DNA from: an uncultured Clostridia bacterium
GTDB taxonomy: Bacteria > Bacillota > Clostridia > UMGS1810
Direction of reading: 5' to 3'
Length of the DNA: 56,219 bases
Assembly: GCA_934463115.1 (NCBI GenBank)
Contig: CAKSIN010000016.1
Location: forward strand, 1-56,219
Shown: one piece after another, positions 34,157-43,049 of the stretch
How the letters are laid out: each line of letters starts with the position of its first letter
How positions within the stretch are numbered: the first letter of the stretch is position 1
Position numbers and translations under genes: made by a program
The notes under the pieces: generated by a model
Database searches by the model: none
Told to the model about the DNA's origin: nothing
The model's input: the letters and a program-made list of their open reading frames with translations, nothing else

Positions 34157-36913
34157 TTATTGCTTGATTATCAGCAAAACCTGCGGCGTAGAGTTGTTTA
34201 TATATATAACAACCTTTGAGCAGTCGTCTCCGCTTCCCGATGCGTTTTTATAAGGTATTATATCCCATCCGTAGGCTCGGCGGAGCTTTGGCTCTCTGCC
34301 TGTTGTGTCAAGCAGATACTTTCTCATCATACTGTGCTGCAGCGAAAATGCCTGACAGTTTTCCAATGATATTTCCGAGTCTTTCTCCGATACCAAAAAT
34401 GCACCCGAGTAGTTCCCTATCGGCGCGGACATATAGACATTTCCTATGAGCATTCTTTCTGCTTGATATGCCATGTTCTTTGATATATCGCCATAGGCAT
34501 CATTTTCTGCGTCATACAGTCTTCTTACTGCGCTGACCTCCTTCATCGGGTTATAAGAAACCATAACCATGTCTCCGACATGAAGCTCTATGGGGTTTTT
34601 GTTTTCGTCCACAAAGGTACGCTCCGCACTTGACAGCGTTACCGTTGCCTCGTTCATCATACCTATCAGCTGCTCACATGTATTCCCCGCCTCATTTATT
34701 CCTGTCACAATTTCTTTGACTATTGCCACTCTCTGATAACGTGCGCCGTAGTCTTTGAGTTCCGACATTGTTGTGCCGCTGTTTTGATATACAACAACAA
34801 GCTCGGTTCCCACACCGTTTTCGGAGTATATGACGCCAACAACCTGATAAGACAATCCGCTCAGGATGTCAACATTTTCAAGCTTAAGAGTTGAACAATA
34901 TCTTTCTCTTTCCGATTTAACACTGTTATCGGGAACACCTATAACTTTTTTCGACTGGATGGACATAGCGTTCAGGGTTCCGTTTTCATAGAATACATTG
35001 CCGTCCATTTTATACACCATTTTAACAGGTTCATCATTAAAACCGAATGGTGCTCTTAACGATGCATTTTCATCATCAAAGCTGCCCATTGTATATATAT
35101 TTGAAATTCTTCCGCTTTTATCAAGCTTGAAATTTATCATTTTGCCGTACAGAATTTCTTTGTTTTTGATTTTGTTGATTGTATCTTCGTCTACCTTTTT
35201 TCCGTCTATTCTCAGTTCACCGGCAACATAATCCTCAACAGCCCAATTTGACAGGCTCAAATCAGAACGATAAATTCTCATCCTCATATCGTTTTCCACA
35301 GTGTCGAACGGAATGTCTGCGGACATGTCGATTACAAATCCCGTTAAAATATTTCCGCTCTCAGAACGATTTGCACCCGCAATTTTACCTTTATAATCGA
35401 TATAAATTACTACATCTTCACCAAGCTTTAAATTTTCCAGCTTTGTTTTAGCACCATTAGCTGCATTAAAAACTTTTCCCGCAACTGTATATGTATTCCT
35501 TTTCTTGTTTCGAGAAGAATACGTGCCTATTATGTTATTTGAGGAAATATATACATCGGCACAGGGATCACCTGCAACTTTATATTCCTTAATCGACAAA
35601 ACGTCATTTTGAGCAATTGCGTTAAAATTTGTAAGATTCATGTCCGAGTCATAATAATTGATCCTGACATCTTTGTAATTAGAACCCAAATCAAACAAGC
35701 CGCCATTGTACTTATCTACAATAAATTCCTCGCTTGTGTTGATAATTCCGCCTACCATATTAAAGTACATATCAACAAACAGTATATCCGGCACAGAATC
35801 ACCATCGTTGCTCAGCGAGACCATCTTTTCCACATTATAGTTTCCCGCATTGGCAGCATTTATTTTTTCAAGTACCTCAGACGTTTCTCCGTTAAAGCAC
35901 CCGTTAAGAATTATGATAAGATCGCTGTTGACTTTAATTTTTTTATCCTTTGTTGACGTGTTTAACTCATCCTCTGAAACCCTTTCGCTCCAAAGAATAT
36001 AATCTCCGTCATAATACAGATCATTGAGTCCGTCTATTATCTGTGTTTTGTTTTTTGACGTCGGAATAATCGATATTGCGATATTATCTCTGCTTTTCCG
36101 ATCATATTCATAATACACATTAACATTATAGCCTATGTATTCATTTTTGCTCTCGTCATCCAAAACAAATTTCATGTATCCGTCATTACCATCAACACGA
36201 AATTCATTTTCTCTGACTTGCGTTTCGCCAAGCAGCCCTGTTTTTCCATTATCCGTTATGATACCCGAATACTCATACACATTCAGATACTCATTCATCA
36301 CGCTGGCTTTGGAAACAACCAAATCATTGCCTTCAAAAACTACGGGATTGACATCCAACAAATTATAAATCACATTATAGCCATCACTCAGGCTCAGCTT
36401 GTCGGACGGTGCCTGAACTCCTTTAAACAATCCGAGTCTGACAGCGTCGGCTATATACTTGTTTGGATATGCATCGGGATCGTCACTATACACATCTCTG
36501 TTTAATGCCGACACCAGCATTTTTGCGCATTCACCTTTGCTGATACTGCTGTACGGGTGAAATAAACCGTCGGAATCTCCTTTAAGAATCCCAATCTCAA
36601 CCAATCCGGCAATACTTTTTACATAAGGACAGCTTTCGGTCACATCTTTGAAATAGATTTTATCAGAAGCTTCGCCGCCGCGCATAAAAATTTTTGAAAT
36701 AATACTTGCAAACCCGCCCCTTGTCATGTCTCCGCCAAGCAAAGTCGTGTCCGTTACGGAGATTAAGTCCAAATCCGATAACAGCTCAATCACCGCCGGA
36801 TCTATCATAGCATTATTTGTCTTGCCCGTATTATCGGAATCGGCATAGCCGATAAAGCATATGGAATTAATTATAACTGCCAGCAAAACAAATACAGATA
36901 TTGTCTTTTTCAT
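34157..36913 (-). CDS. Surface protein with N-terminal SLH region, large unknown ectodomain
   Basis: A 918-residue exported protein: signal peptide (1-24), then three SLH-like repeats at ~30-195 (IYFKDVTESCPYVKSIAGLV, GLFHPYSSISKGECAKML), here degenerate. About 700 residues of beta-rich sequence follow and match no family I recognise. That part has recurring segments of the form 'delta-VxxYxDxxGxI', e.g. EDVVIYIDYKGKIAGANRSE. It may be a scaffold or glycan-binding protein of the surface machinery encoded by this operon. The start follows AAAGGAG. It lies 24 bases from the LRR-GH gene and 33 bases from the next SLH gene. Confidence 0.7.
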   Translation of the reverse strand: MKKTISVFVLLAVIINSICFIGYADSDNTGKTNNAMIDPAVIELLSDLDLISVTDTTLLGGDMTRGGFASIISKIFMRGGEASDKIYFKDVTESCPYVKSIAGLVEIGILKGDSDGLFHPYSSISKGECAKMLVSALNRDVYSDDPDAYPNKYIADAVRLGLFKGVQAPSDKLSLSDGYNVIYNLLDVNPVVFEGNDLVVSKASVMNEYLNVYEYSGIITDNGKTGLLGETQVRENEFRVDGNDGYMKFVLDDESKNEYIGYNVNVYYEYDRKSRDNIAISIIPTSKNKTQIIDGLNDLYYDGDYILWSERVSEDELNTSTKDKKIKVNSDLIIILNGCFNGETSEVLEKINAANAGNYNVEKMVSLSNDGDSVPDILFVDMYFNMVGGIINTSEEFIVDKYNGGLFDLGSNYKDVRINYYDSDMNLTNFNAIAQNDVLSIKEYKVAGDPCADVYISSNNIIGTYSSRNKKRNTYTVAGKVFNAANGAKTKLENLKLGEDVVIYIDYKGKIAGANRSESGNILTGFVIDMSADIPFDTVENDMRMRIYRSDLSLSNWAVEDYVAGELRIDGKKVDEDTINKIKNKEILYGKMINFKLDKSGRISNIYTMGSFDDENASLRAPFGFNDEPVKMVYKMDGNVFYENGTLNAMSIQSKKVIGVPDNSVKSERERYCSTLKLENVDILSGLSYQVVGVIYSENGVGTELVVVYQNSGTTMSELKDYGARYQRVAIVKEIVTGINEAGNTCEQLIGMMNEATVTLSSAERTFVDENKNPIELHVGDMVMVSYNPMKEVSAVRRLYDAENDAYGDISKNMAYQAERMLIGNVYMSAPIGNYSGAFLVSEKDSEISLENCQAFSLQHSMMRKYLLDTTGREPKLRRAYGWDIIPYKNASGSGDDCSKVVIYINNSTPQVLLIIKQ

Positions 36914-36946
36914 GTCTTACTCCTTTCAACCAAGAGTTGCATACAA

Positions 36947-38731
36947 CTATACATATTGCAAAATATTGTATATAACCATTGCCGCTTCGGCACGGGTTAA
37001 ATTTTGTTTCGGATTAAACATCTTCGCATCATCGCCTTTTATAATATCAGCAGTATATAATGCCGCAACAGCCTCTTTTGCATAATCAGCCGTCAGTTCA
37101 TAATCCTTCAAAGTGCATTCATCGCCCTTTAACGCCACATTCTTCAGCTCGAATACCCTATAAGCAATAACTGCCATATCCTGCCTTAGAATATTGTCGT
37201 TAACACCAAACTCATCTGCGCTGATACCATTTACAATATTCAGTTCATAAGCAGTCCTCACGTACTCTTTGTACCAGTCATCCTTTACATCCCCAAACGG
37301 AAGCTCTGCCCCTGAATCGGCCGTTAGATCAATCTTCATAGCTCTCATAATCATCTTCAAAAATTCGGCTCTGGTGATATTGGATTCAGGCTCAAATTTT
37401 CCCTCGCCCTTTCCGTTAATTATACCGTCATTGTATAGCCTCTTAATTGCATTATGCGCCCACTTATAATTGTCTATGTCAACAAACGGTATCTTATTGC
37501 CGTCACCGGCATTTCCTGTTGTTCCCGTTTGTCCGATAGGTGACAGTGTATTCTGATTGACAGATCCGGTGTATCCGCCGCCTCCAACGCCGCCTGACGA
37601 CGGTTTTTGCTCCGGTTTTACCGGCTGACCGTCAATAATATTATTCACGGCAGTCACAAATTCAGCTATGGATTTTGCTGTAATTTTTGCTATCGCAGTA
37701 TTTACACTCTCGCTGTATGAGTTTTCGCCGAGCTTAATACCCGTCAAGATATCCGAATGCCTTGCAATGATTCCCGTGATATCCGTCCAATATTTTGCCT
37801 GCTTCACCTCTGACATCACAACGGATACATTAAATGCATCATAAAATTCTTCTGTTGATGTGAAATCTATGTCCTGCAGCAATGCACAAACCGACATTTT
37901 CATGCTGTCACTCATCTTGCTGTAATTTGCATACGATGATTTGCCGGAAATCGCCTGCAGGTTAAGCATTTCCTCGGCATATCCGCGCTCCTTGCCTGAT
38001 ATTGCCGCATTATCGGTGTTTTTATAATCCATATATTGGCACAATGTGTTTCCGTCAACCTGTGACATGTATATAAGAAATCCTTGCTTAACAAAAAAGT
38101 CATCAAATTCACTGTAGTTTGAATATGCTGTCTTAACATTCTTCTTAAGCACCTTGGCAAGGCTCTCTATGTGTTTATCATTCAGCCTTGCGGCATATGT
38201 CATATTTACGCCGATGTTTGCTTTTTCCGCGCTGTCGGTTTCATATGAAATTTTTTCCTTTTTAATTGCGTCGGCAATATCCGCTTCGCTGCCGCTCTGA
38301 ACCAGTCTGATAAATTCTTCAACCTCACCGTCCGCAGGTGAATAAACTACCTGTTTGTATCCGCTGCCGCCGGAAAAATCTGCCGTTACATCTATCTCAT
38401 ATTTTTTTCCTTTTTCAAGCGCAAACTCATCAAACGAGTATTTTCCGTTTAAATCTGCGGTTTTCTGCAATAGGTTATAAAACGAGTTATCATACATTAC
38501 GAAATCTTCGGACGTATTAGCGAATACGCTGCCCGCCGCGTCCTTATTCCGAGTTTCATATACCTTAACATTTACCTTGCTTCCGGATTTGGTTTGCCCC
38601 ATATCTCCGCTTATTTTTATCGTGTTTGAATCCAAACTAAAATCAAACACAACCTCATCGTCCGCATATGCGCAAACGCACAGGAAAGAAAAACACAATA
38701 TTCCGATAGCCAGTCTTTTTAATATCCTCAC
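36947..38731 (-). CDS. Surface protein with three C-terminal SLH domains
   Basis: A 594-residue exported protein. The signal peptide (MRILKRLAIGILCFSFLCVC) is followed by an Ig-like segment, a helical region (~150-365) rich in Tyr/Ala, a Gly/Ser linker (SSGGVGGGGYTGS, ~385-400) and three SLH repeats (~415-594, PFVDIDNYKWAHNAIKRLYN, TRAEF, TRAEA cores). The SLH domains anchor it to the wall polymer. The rest may bind or display enzymes. AGAGAGG is spaced 7 bases from a GTG (38731) and only 1 base from the ATG at 38737, so the GTG is preferred. It lies 22 bases after the preceding stop. Function unknown beyond anchoring. Confidence 0.75.
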   Translation of the reverse strand: MRILKRLAIGILCFSFLCVCAYADDEVVFDFSLDSNTIKISGDMGQTKSGSKVNVKVYETRNKDAAGSVFANTSEDFVMYDNSFYNLLQKTADLNGKYSFDEFALEKGKKYEIDVTADFSGGSGYKQVVYSPADGEVEEFIRLVQSGSEADIADAIKKEKISYETDSAEKANIGVNMTYAARLNDKHIESLAKVLKKNVKTAYSNYSEFDDFFVKQGFLIYMSQVDGNTLCQYMDYKNTDNAAISGKERGYAEEMLNLQAISGKSSYANYSKMSDSMKMSVCALLQDIDFTSTEEFYDAFNVSVVMSEVKQAKYWTDITGIIARHSDILTGIKLGENSYSESVNTAIAKITAKSIAEFVTAVNNIIDGQPVKPEQKPSSGGVGGGGYTGSVNQNTLSPIGQTGTTGNAGDGNKIPFVDIDNYKWAHNAIKRLYNDGIINGKGEGKFEPESNITRAEFLKMIMRAMKIDLTADSGAELPFGDVKDDWYKEYVRTAYELNIVNGISADEFGVNDNILRQDMAVIAYRVFELKNVALKGDECTLKDYELTADYAKEAVAALYTADIIKGDDAKMFNPKQNLTRAEAAMVIYNILQYV

Positions 38732-38753
38732 ATGCATACCTCTCTTTCGTAGA

Positions 38754-41552
38754 TTATTGAACCTTGACGATTTCAAAATTCACACCTCGTGTTTCACTGT
38801 TTTGATAATCGCTGTTTATTTTAAATGTTGTGTAACCGTTGCTCTGCTTATTGACAGCAAGCTTTGACTTGCGATTACCCGTTCCGTCAACAACATATAT
38901 TTCCCACGAACCGGGGATTTTTAATGTGATATTCCCCAATATCGTTTCGAGCTTAACAGGCGCACTGCCGAAATCAACCATATCCTGATCTGTTTTATAT
39001 CCGCTATTGGTCGCGCCGCCCGCCACAGTCAGCAGCAGTCTTTTGCTGTCACTGATTTTGTTTCCGTCGCACGATGCCAACGCCGCAACCGCATTTGCCG
39101 CAACCAGGTCGACATCATAATTATCCGAAGATCTCTTTTTAAGCATATCACCCGCAAGAACGTCGCAAAAATCATTTTTAAATCTGAACACTCCCTCGGA
39201 AGTATTCCAGTACAGCGACTTGTCTGTAATATACTCACTGTTCGCGCCATGCGTTATTGTGCCTTTTCTCTTGTTTGCCTTTGAAAACGTTACGCCGTAT
39301 TTTCCGCCCAGCAACATCTCATTTGTGACATTTAGGTCGGAATTACCCAAAAAAACATCTTTCATCTGCATATTGTTCTCGTATACCTTGCTGCTTTCAT
39401 CTGTTGTATAGAAGATTCTTGCAGCGGTTGACGCTAACGCCATCCTGACGGGATTGTTATACATAGAGTAAACGTCATTCATAAAACTTTCAGACTTAAG
39501 TTCGTCTACAGCAAACGCATAATTCAAACTTGTCCAGCCGTTTCTTGCCGAGAAAATTGCCATGACAGGCAGTACCTCTGCCAAATACGAATTTGGAAAC
39601 GCGCTGTTATATGCCGCAACAACATAAGGCTTTCCGAGAACTCTGTTCTTTGAAAACTCTCCTATTATGCCTCCGTCACGCTGGCGCAGTACGCTGTCGT
39701 TTGAATGAAAGAACAGTTTGCGCTCGGGACTTGAAACATAACCGCCGTACGGATATGACATAACCGCTTTGCGCGCCACGAAATCGGTTTCCGAATTTGC
39801 ATATACATCAGCCAAAGTCAAGGCATCCTTTACCTTCTCTTTATTGGACCATCTGTATATATCGGAAAGCTTATTGCTGTTTCCCGTAAAGACGCCCTTA
39901 TAGCCTATCTCTCCAAGTGCATTTTTCAGACGTGTGTTAAATTCAAGCTGCAGTGACACAAAAAATTCTGCCGTATCACTTTTTCTTTCATCCGTATAAA
40001 GCGAGTTCTTCCATAAATCAGTTATCATTACTGTGCCGCTTTCCAAATTTTCGGACGAACCAAGCCCATTTTCGCCGTCATATTTCCATGCTCTCTTTAA
40101 TGCGGCAGTGGTTTTGTATTTATTCTTTAAAAATTCCGTAAATCTGTTTTGCAAAAGCAAATACTCTTGCTGCGTCACCTTTCCGGCGGAATTACTGTAT
40201 GTAAAATCCAAGGAGCTTATATCATCGATTCCCTCAACAAATGCCAAAGCGGGATCTGACGCAAGCGTCATACCGGTGTACGGATTATTTAATGAAAGAA
40301 CGCTTTTTATTCTCGATATTTCTCCATCAACCTTTTCCTCCGCATAAAAACCCGCAGCTGTTTTTCCCGAAACAACCGACAGATATGTATATACACCATT
40401 TTCTTTAAGCTTTGATATCAGATACATGAGCTTATCCGCTTTATCACTTTGTATACTGCCGCTGCTGTCAAAAATAATATCGTCTATATCTGACATCCTT
40501 ACGACATTAAATCCACATTTTGCAATAAGCTCGGCAAGTGTATCCGCTTGCTCCTTTTCGGCAAAACAAGCTTTTCCCACAAGGTTTGTTCCCCATAATT
40601 TTGCCGACTTTCCGTTTTCAAACACAAAGCCGTCTCCTTGGGCTTTTATTGCTCCGTATTTGCCCGCCGGCTTATCCAGAAATACTGATGCGTCCAAAAC
40701 AGAACCCGATGCAATACGATTGCTTACAGTTTCAATCGGCAGCCAGCTGTCACTGTTAATTACGCCCTTGCCGCCGTCATCAAAGTACAATGCATCCTTT
40801 GCCAGTGTCATTCCGACAACCATAAGATAATTTGTACTTCCGTCGGTATTTATTTTTATACTCTTGATCAACTTGTCGGGATGCGGGTTTGACAGAGCAA
40901 ATATAGAAAACGAAATACAGTCTGTTTGTGCATTTGATCCCTGCCACGCTACCTTTGCGGAGGTTTGATCAATTGTTCCCCAGAAATTTCCCACATGAGT
41001 ACCGACTATTGCATTAAAGTATGCACTTGTTCCGTCCTCATACTCATAGGTATATGTTCCTCCTACTTCACCCTCTGTAACCCATGCTCCCGCATGAAGA
41101 ATATACACACCCTTTGCATACGTTCCAATGTCAACCGCAACCTCATTCGGGACGTTCATATCGTTTCTGCCTCTTAAAACAATACAACTCTTATTGCCGT
41201 TTTTTGCCGGATTTATGATGTTAAACGGAATACCTCTGTACTTTACGTTTCCGTATTCGGTATAATTTCTAAGGTCGTTATCGCCCTGATCCGACCAGCC
41301 GCCGACGCCGTCGCCTTCAACATCATCCTTAAAAGCTCTGTTTGCAACACCGGATATATCCACTTCTTTAAATGTCGGCTTTATCCTGTCAATCAGGTTT
41401 ATGGCTACATATACCGGATTATTTTCTATTTCCTCCGAATTTCCCGAAACAACCGCTTCCTCGGCATATGTATTAAATGAAAACATTAAAGCACACACCA
41501 AAAAGCATATTACGCAAGAGAAAATCTTTTTATTCATAAAACGCATAATCAT
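38754..41552 (-). CDS. Secreted putative TIM-barrel glycosidase of unrecognised family
   Basis: A 932-residue exported protein. The signal peptide (MNKKIFSCVICFLVCALMFS) is followed by a jelly-roll domain (~55-255) and then FENGKSAKLWGTNLVGKACF...ELIAKCGFNVVRMSD at ~310-350. That last stretch is typical of the first strands of clan GH-A barrels (GH5/GH42-like 'xWGxN...GfNvvR'). The barrel seems to run to ~740, followed by two small beta domains. No clear WNEPN-type motif can be read, so a new or distant family is likely. The ATG overlaps the previous stop as ATGA behind GAGGAGG. It has no SLH and lies between the GH51-like enzyme and the SLH proteins. Confidence 0.6.
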   Translation of the reverse strand: MIMRFMNKKIFSCVICFLVCALMFSFNTYAEEAVVSGNSEEIENNPVYVAINLIDRIKPTFKEVDISGVANRAFKDDVEGDGVGGWSDQGDNDLRNYTEYGNVKYRGIPFNIINPAKNGNKSCIVLRGRNDMNVPNEVAVDIGTYAKGVYILHAGAWVTEGEVGGTYTYEYEDGTSAYFNAIVGTHVGNFWGTIDQTSAKVAWQGSNAQTDCISFSIFALSNPHPDKLIKSIKINTDGSTNYLMVVGMTLAKDALYFDDGGKGVINSDSWLPIETVSNRIASGSVLDASVFLDKPAGKYGAIKAQGDGFVFENGKSAKLWGTNLVGKACFAEKEQADTLAELIAKCGFNVVRMSDIDDIIFDSSGSIQSDKADKLMYLISKLKENGVYTYLSVVSGKTAAGFYAEEKVDGEISRIKSVLSLNNPYTGMTLASDPALAFVEGIDDISSLDFTYSNSAGKVTQQEYLLLQNRFTEFLKNKYKTTAALKRAWKYDGENGLGSSENLESGTVMITDLWKNSLYTDERKSDTAEFFVSLQLEFNTRLKNALGEIGYKGVFTGNSNKLSDIYRWSNKEKVKDALTLADVYANSETDFVARKAVMSYPYGGYVSSPERKLFFHSNDSVLRQRDGGIIGEFSKNRVLGKPYVVAAYNSAFPNSYLAEVLPVMAIFSARNGWTSLNYAFAVDELKSESFMNDVYSMYNNPVRMALASTAARIFYTTDESSKVYENNMQMKDVFLGNSDLNVTNEMLLGGKYGVTFSKANKRKGTITHGANSEYITDKSLYWNTSEGVFRFKNDFCDVLAGDMLKKRSSDNYDVDLVAANAVAALASCDGNKISDSKRLLLTVAGGATNSGYKTDQDMVDFGSAPVKLETILGNITLKIPGSWEIYVVDGTGNRKSKLAVNKQSNGYTTFKINSDYQNSETRGVNFEIVKVQ

Positions 41553-43036
41553 TTTACCTCCTCAAGCGTGATTGCCGTAACGGAATGTTTGGGCACTTCA
41601 AATTTGTTAATTATATCGTCATCATATATATCTTCATCTATTACTTTGCATTCCTGACGTTCACGATAATTGATTGCCGTAAGGCTTGTTCCCGTCAACA
41701 CTCTTTTATGCGTAAGCTTATAATTTTTTATGAAGTTCATGTCGACACTGACGCTGTCATTTGACAGGTTTGAAAAAACTATATTCAGGCCTTTTTCCGT
41801 TTTTGCAACGGTACAGGTTGTATCGCTTGCCTTTTGCTTTTCAAACCCTTCCAGCTTAAAATCAACTATAGTGTTTTTTGCCACATAATCATGATAAATC
41901 TGCATTGCGTCCATCATAACCATGGGATGCATCTTGCCGTCATACATATAAAGGAGAACCCATGTCCATTCGTTTGTATCGCCTATGTTGAACGACCATG
42001 CATTTGTTCCCACCACTTCCGGCTTAACCAAACAGCGGTTGTAAAAATCCGAAAAACCTATTGCTTCCTCAAGCTGAATCGATGCCTCAAAAGAATTACG
42101 CTCCGTCTGATCGCGATATGCCGATCCGAATTCCGTCATAACGACTTTGATTCTATCCTCGCCCGTTATGTTCTTTATATCCTCAATAACCCGATCGAGC
42201 ATAGGCTCGCACACTTTATATGCCGTACCCGGAGCAAAATATTTATGAACAACCATATAATCTATATCATTGCCGAGTTCCATAAGCACCGTTCTGTGCC
42301 ACTCGTTGCCAACCGCCTCAAAATCATTTGTGTAAACATGAGCCGCAATCTTTGCATCGGGATCAACGCTTCGTATGGCAGAAATCCACTTTTTGCTTTC
42401 TGAAATATATCTGTCCACGCTCCATGTCGGGACACCGTTTTCCTTTATCAGATCCAATTCATTTCCAAGCTCCCATATATCAACCCGTACAGGATCCGGA
42501 ATTCCGTTTTGTATCCTAATCTTCGCCCAATTTACACCGCCGTTATAGTTTGTTTTTCCGTCTCCTCTCAAATATTCAACAAGATCTGCTGCACTTTCCG
42601 GAGTATCCGTGTCCATATTAACCGCATATACAAATGACATATCCTTATTGATTTTTAAGGAGCCCTTTATCCATTCGTCCAAACCTTCTTTAATAACATA
42701 GTTATAGCTTTTAACCATCTGCTGGGATTGACGTCCGTTTTGAGGACCTATGGCACTCTTCCATTGAAATATATTACTGTGACCTCCCGCCTTTCGCCAC
42801 TGCGTGATGTCATATTTCTCCCACATACCGGTATAATTATCACTTATATTTCCGTTATAATCGGCAATAGCCACACCTTTATTCACGTCGTCTCCCCATC
42901 CGTTGGCTACTCCGAAAAACTCCGGCGGCACATATCTTATTTCTTTGTCCTCGTTCACCTCAAGCGAAATCGCCCATGCCGCAAACGGATTGACAGTCAA
43001 GGCAAGCATAACTAATGCTGCTATTATTTTTTTCAT
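41549..43036 (-). CDS. Secreted GH51-like clan GH-A glycosidase
   Basis: A 495-residue exported enzyme: signal peptide (MKKIIAALVMLALTVNPFAA), then a TIM barrel with NYNGGVNWAKIRIQNGIPDP, VDIWELGNELDL (acid/base Glu ~193) and VVMTEFGSAYRD (nucleophile Glu ~302), then a C-terminal beta-sandwich ending HSVTAITLEEVK. The layout fits the alpha-L-arabinofuranosidase/related clan GH-A group. The exact CAZy family needs a profile search. It is the stand-alone paralogue of the LRR-fused enzyme at 31233-34133. The start is set by GGAGG seven bases upstream, 12 codons after the first possible ATG. Confidence 0.72.
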   Translation of the reverse strand: MKKIIAALVMLALTVNPFAAWAISLEVNEDKEIRYVPPEFFGVANGWGDDVNKGVAIADYNGNISDNYTGMWEKYDITQWRKAGGHSNIFQWKSAIGPQNGRQSQQMVKSYNYVIKEGLDEWIKGSLKINKDMSFVYAVNMDTDTPESAADLVEYLRGDGKTNYNGGVNWAKIRIQNGIPDPVRVDIWELGNELDLIKENGVPTWSVDRYISESKKWISAIRSVDPDAKIAAHVYTNDFEAVGNEWHRTVLMELGNDIDYMVVHKYFAPGTAYKVCEPMLDRVIEDIKNITGEDRIKVVMTEFGSAYRDQTERNSFEASIQLEEAIGFSDFYNRCLVKPEVVGTNAWSFNIGDTNEWTWVLLYMYDGKMHPMVMMDAMQIYHDYVAKNTIVDFKLEGFEKQKASDTTCTVAKTEKGLNIVFSNLSNDSVSVDMNFIKNYKLTHKRVLTGTSLTAINYRERQECKVIDEDIYDDDIINKFEVPKHSVTAITLEEVK

Positions 43037-43049
43037 GTATGTTCCTCCG

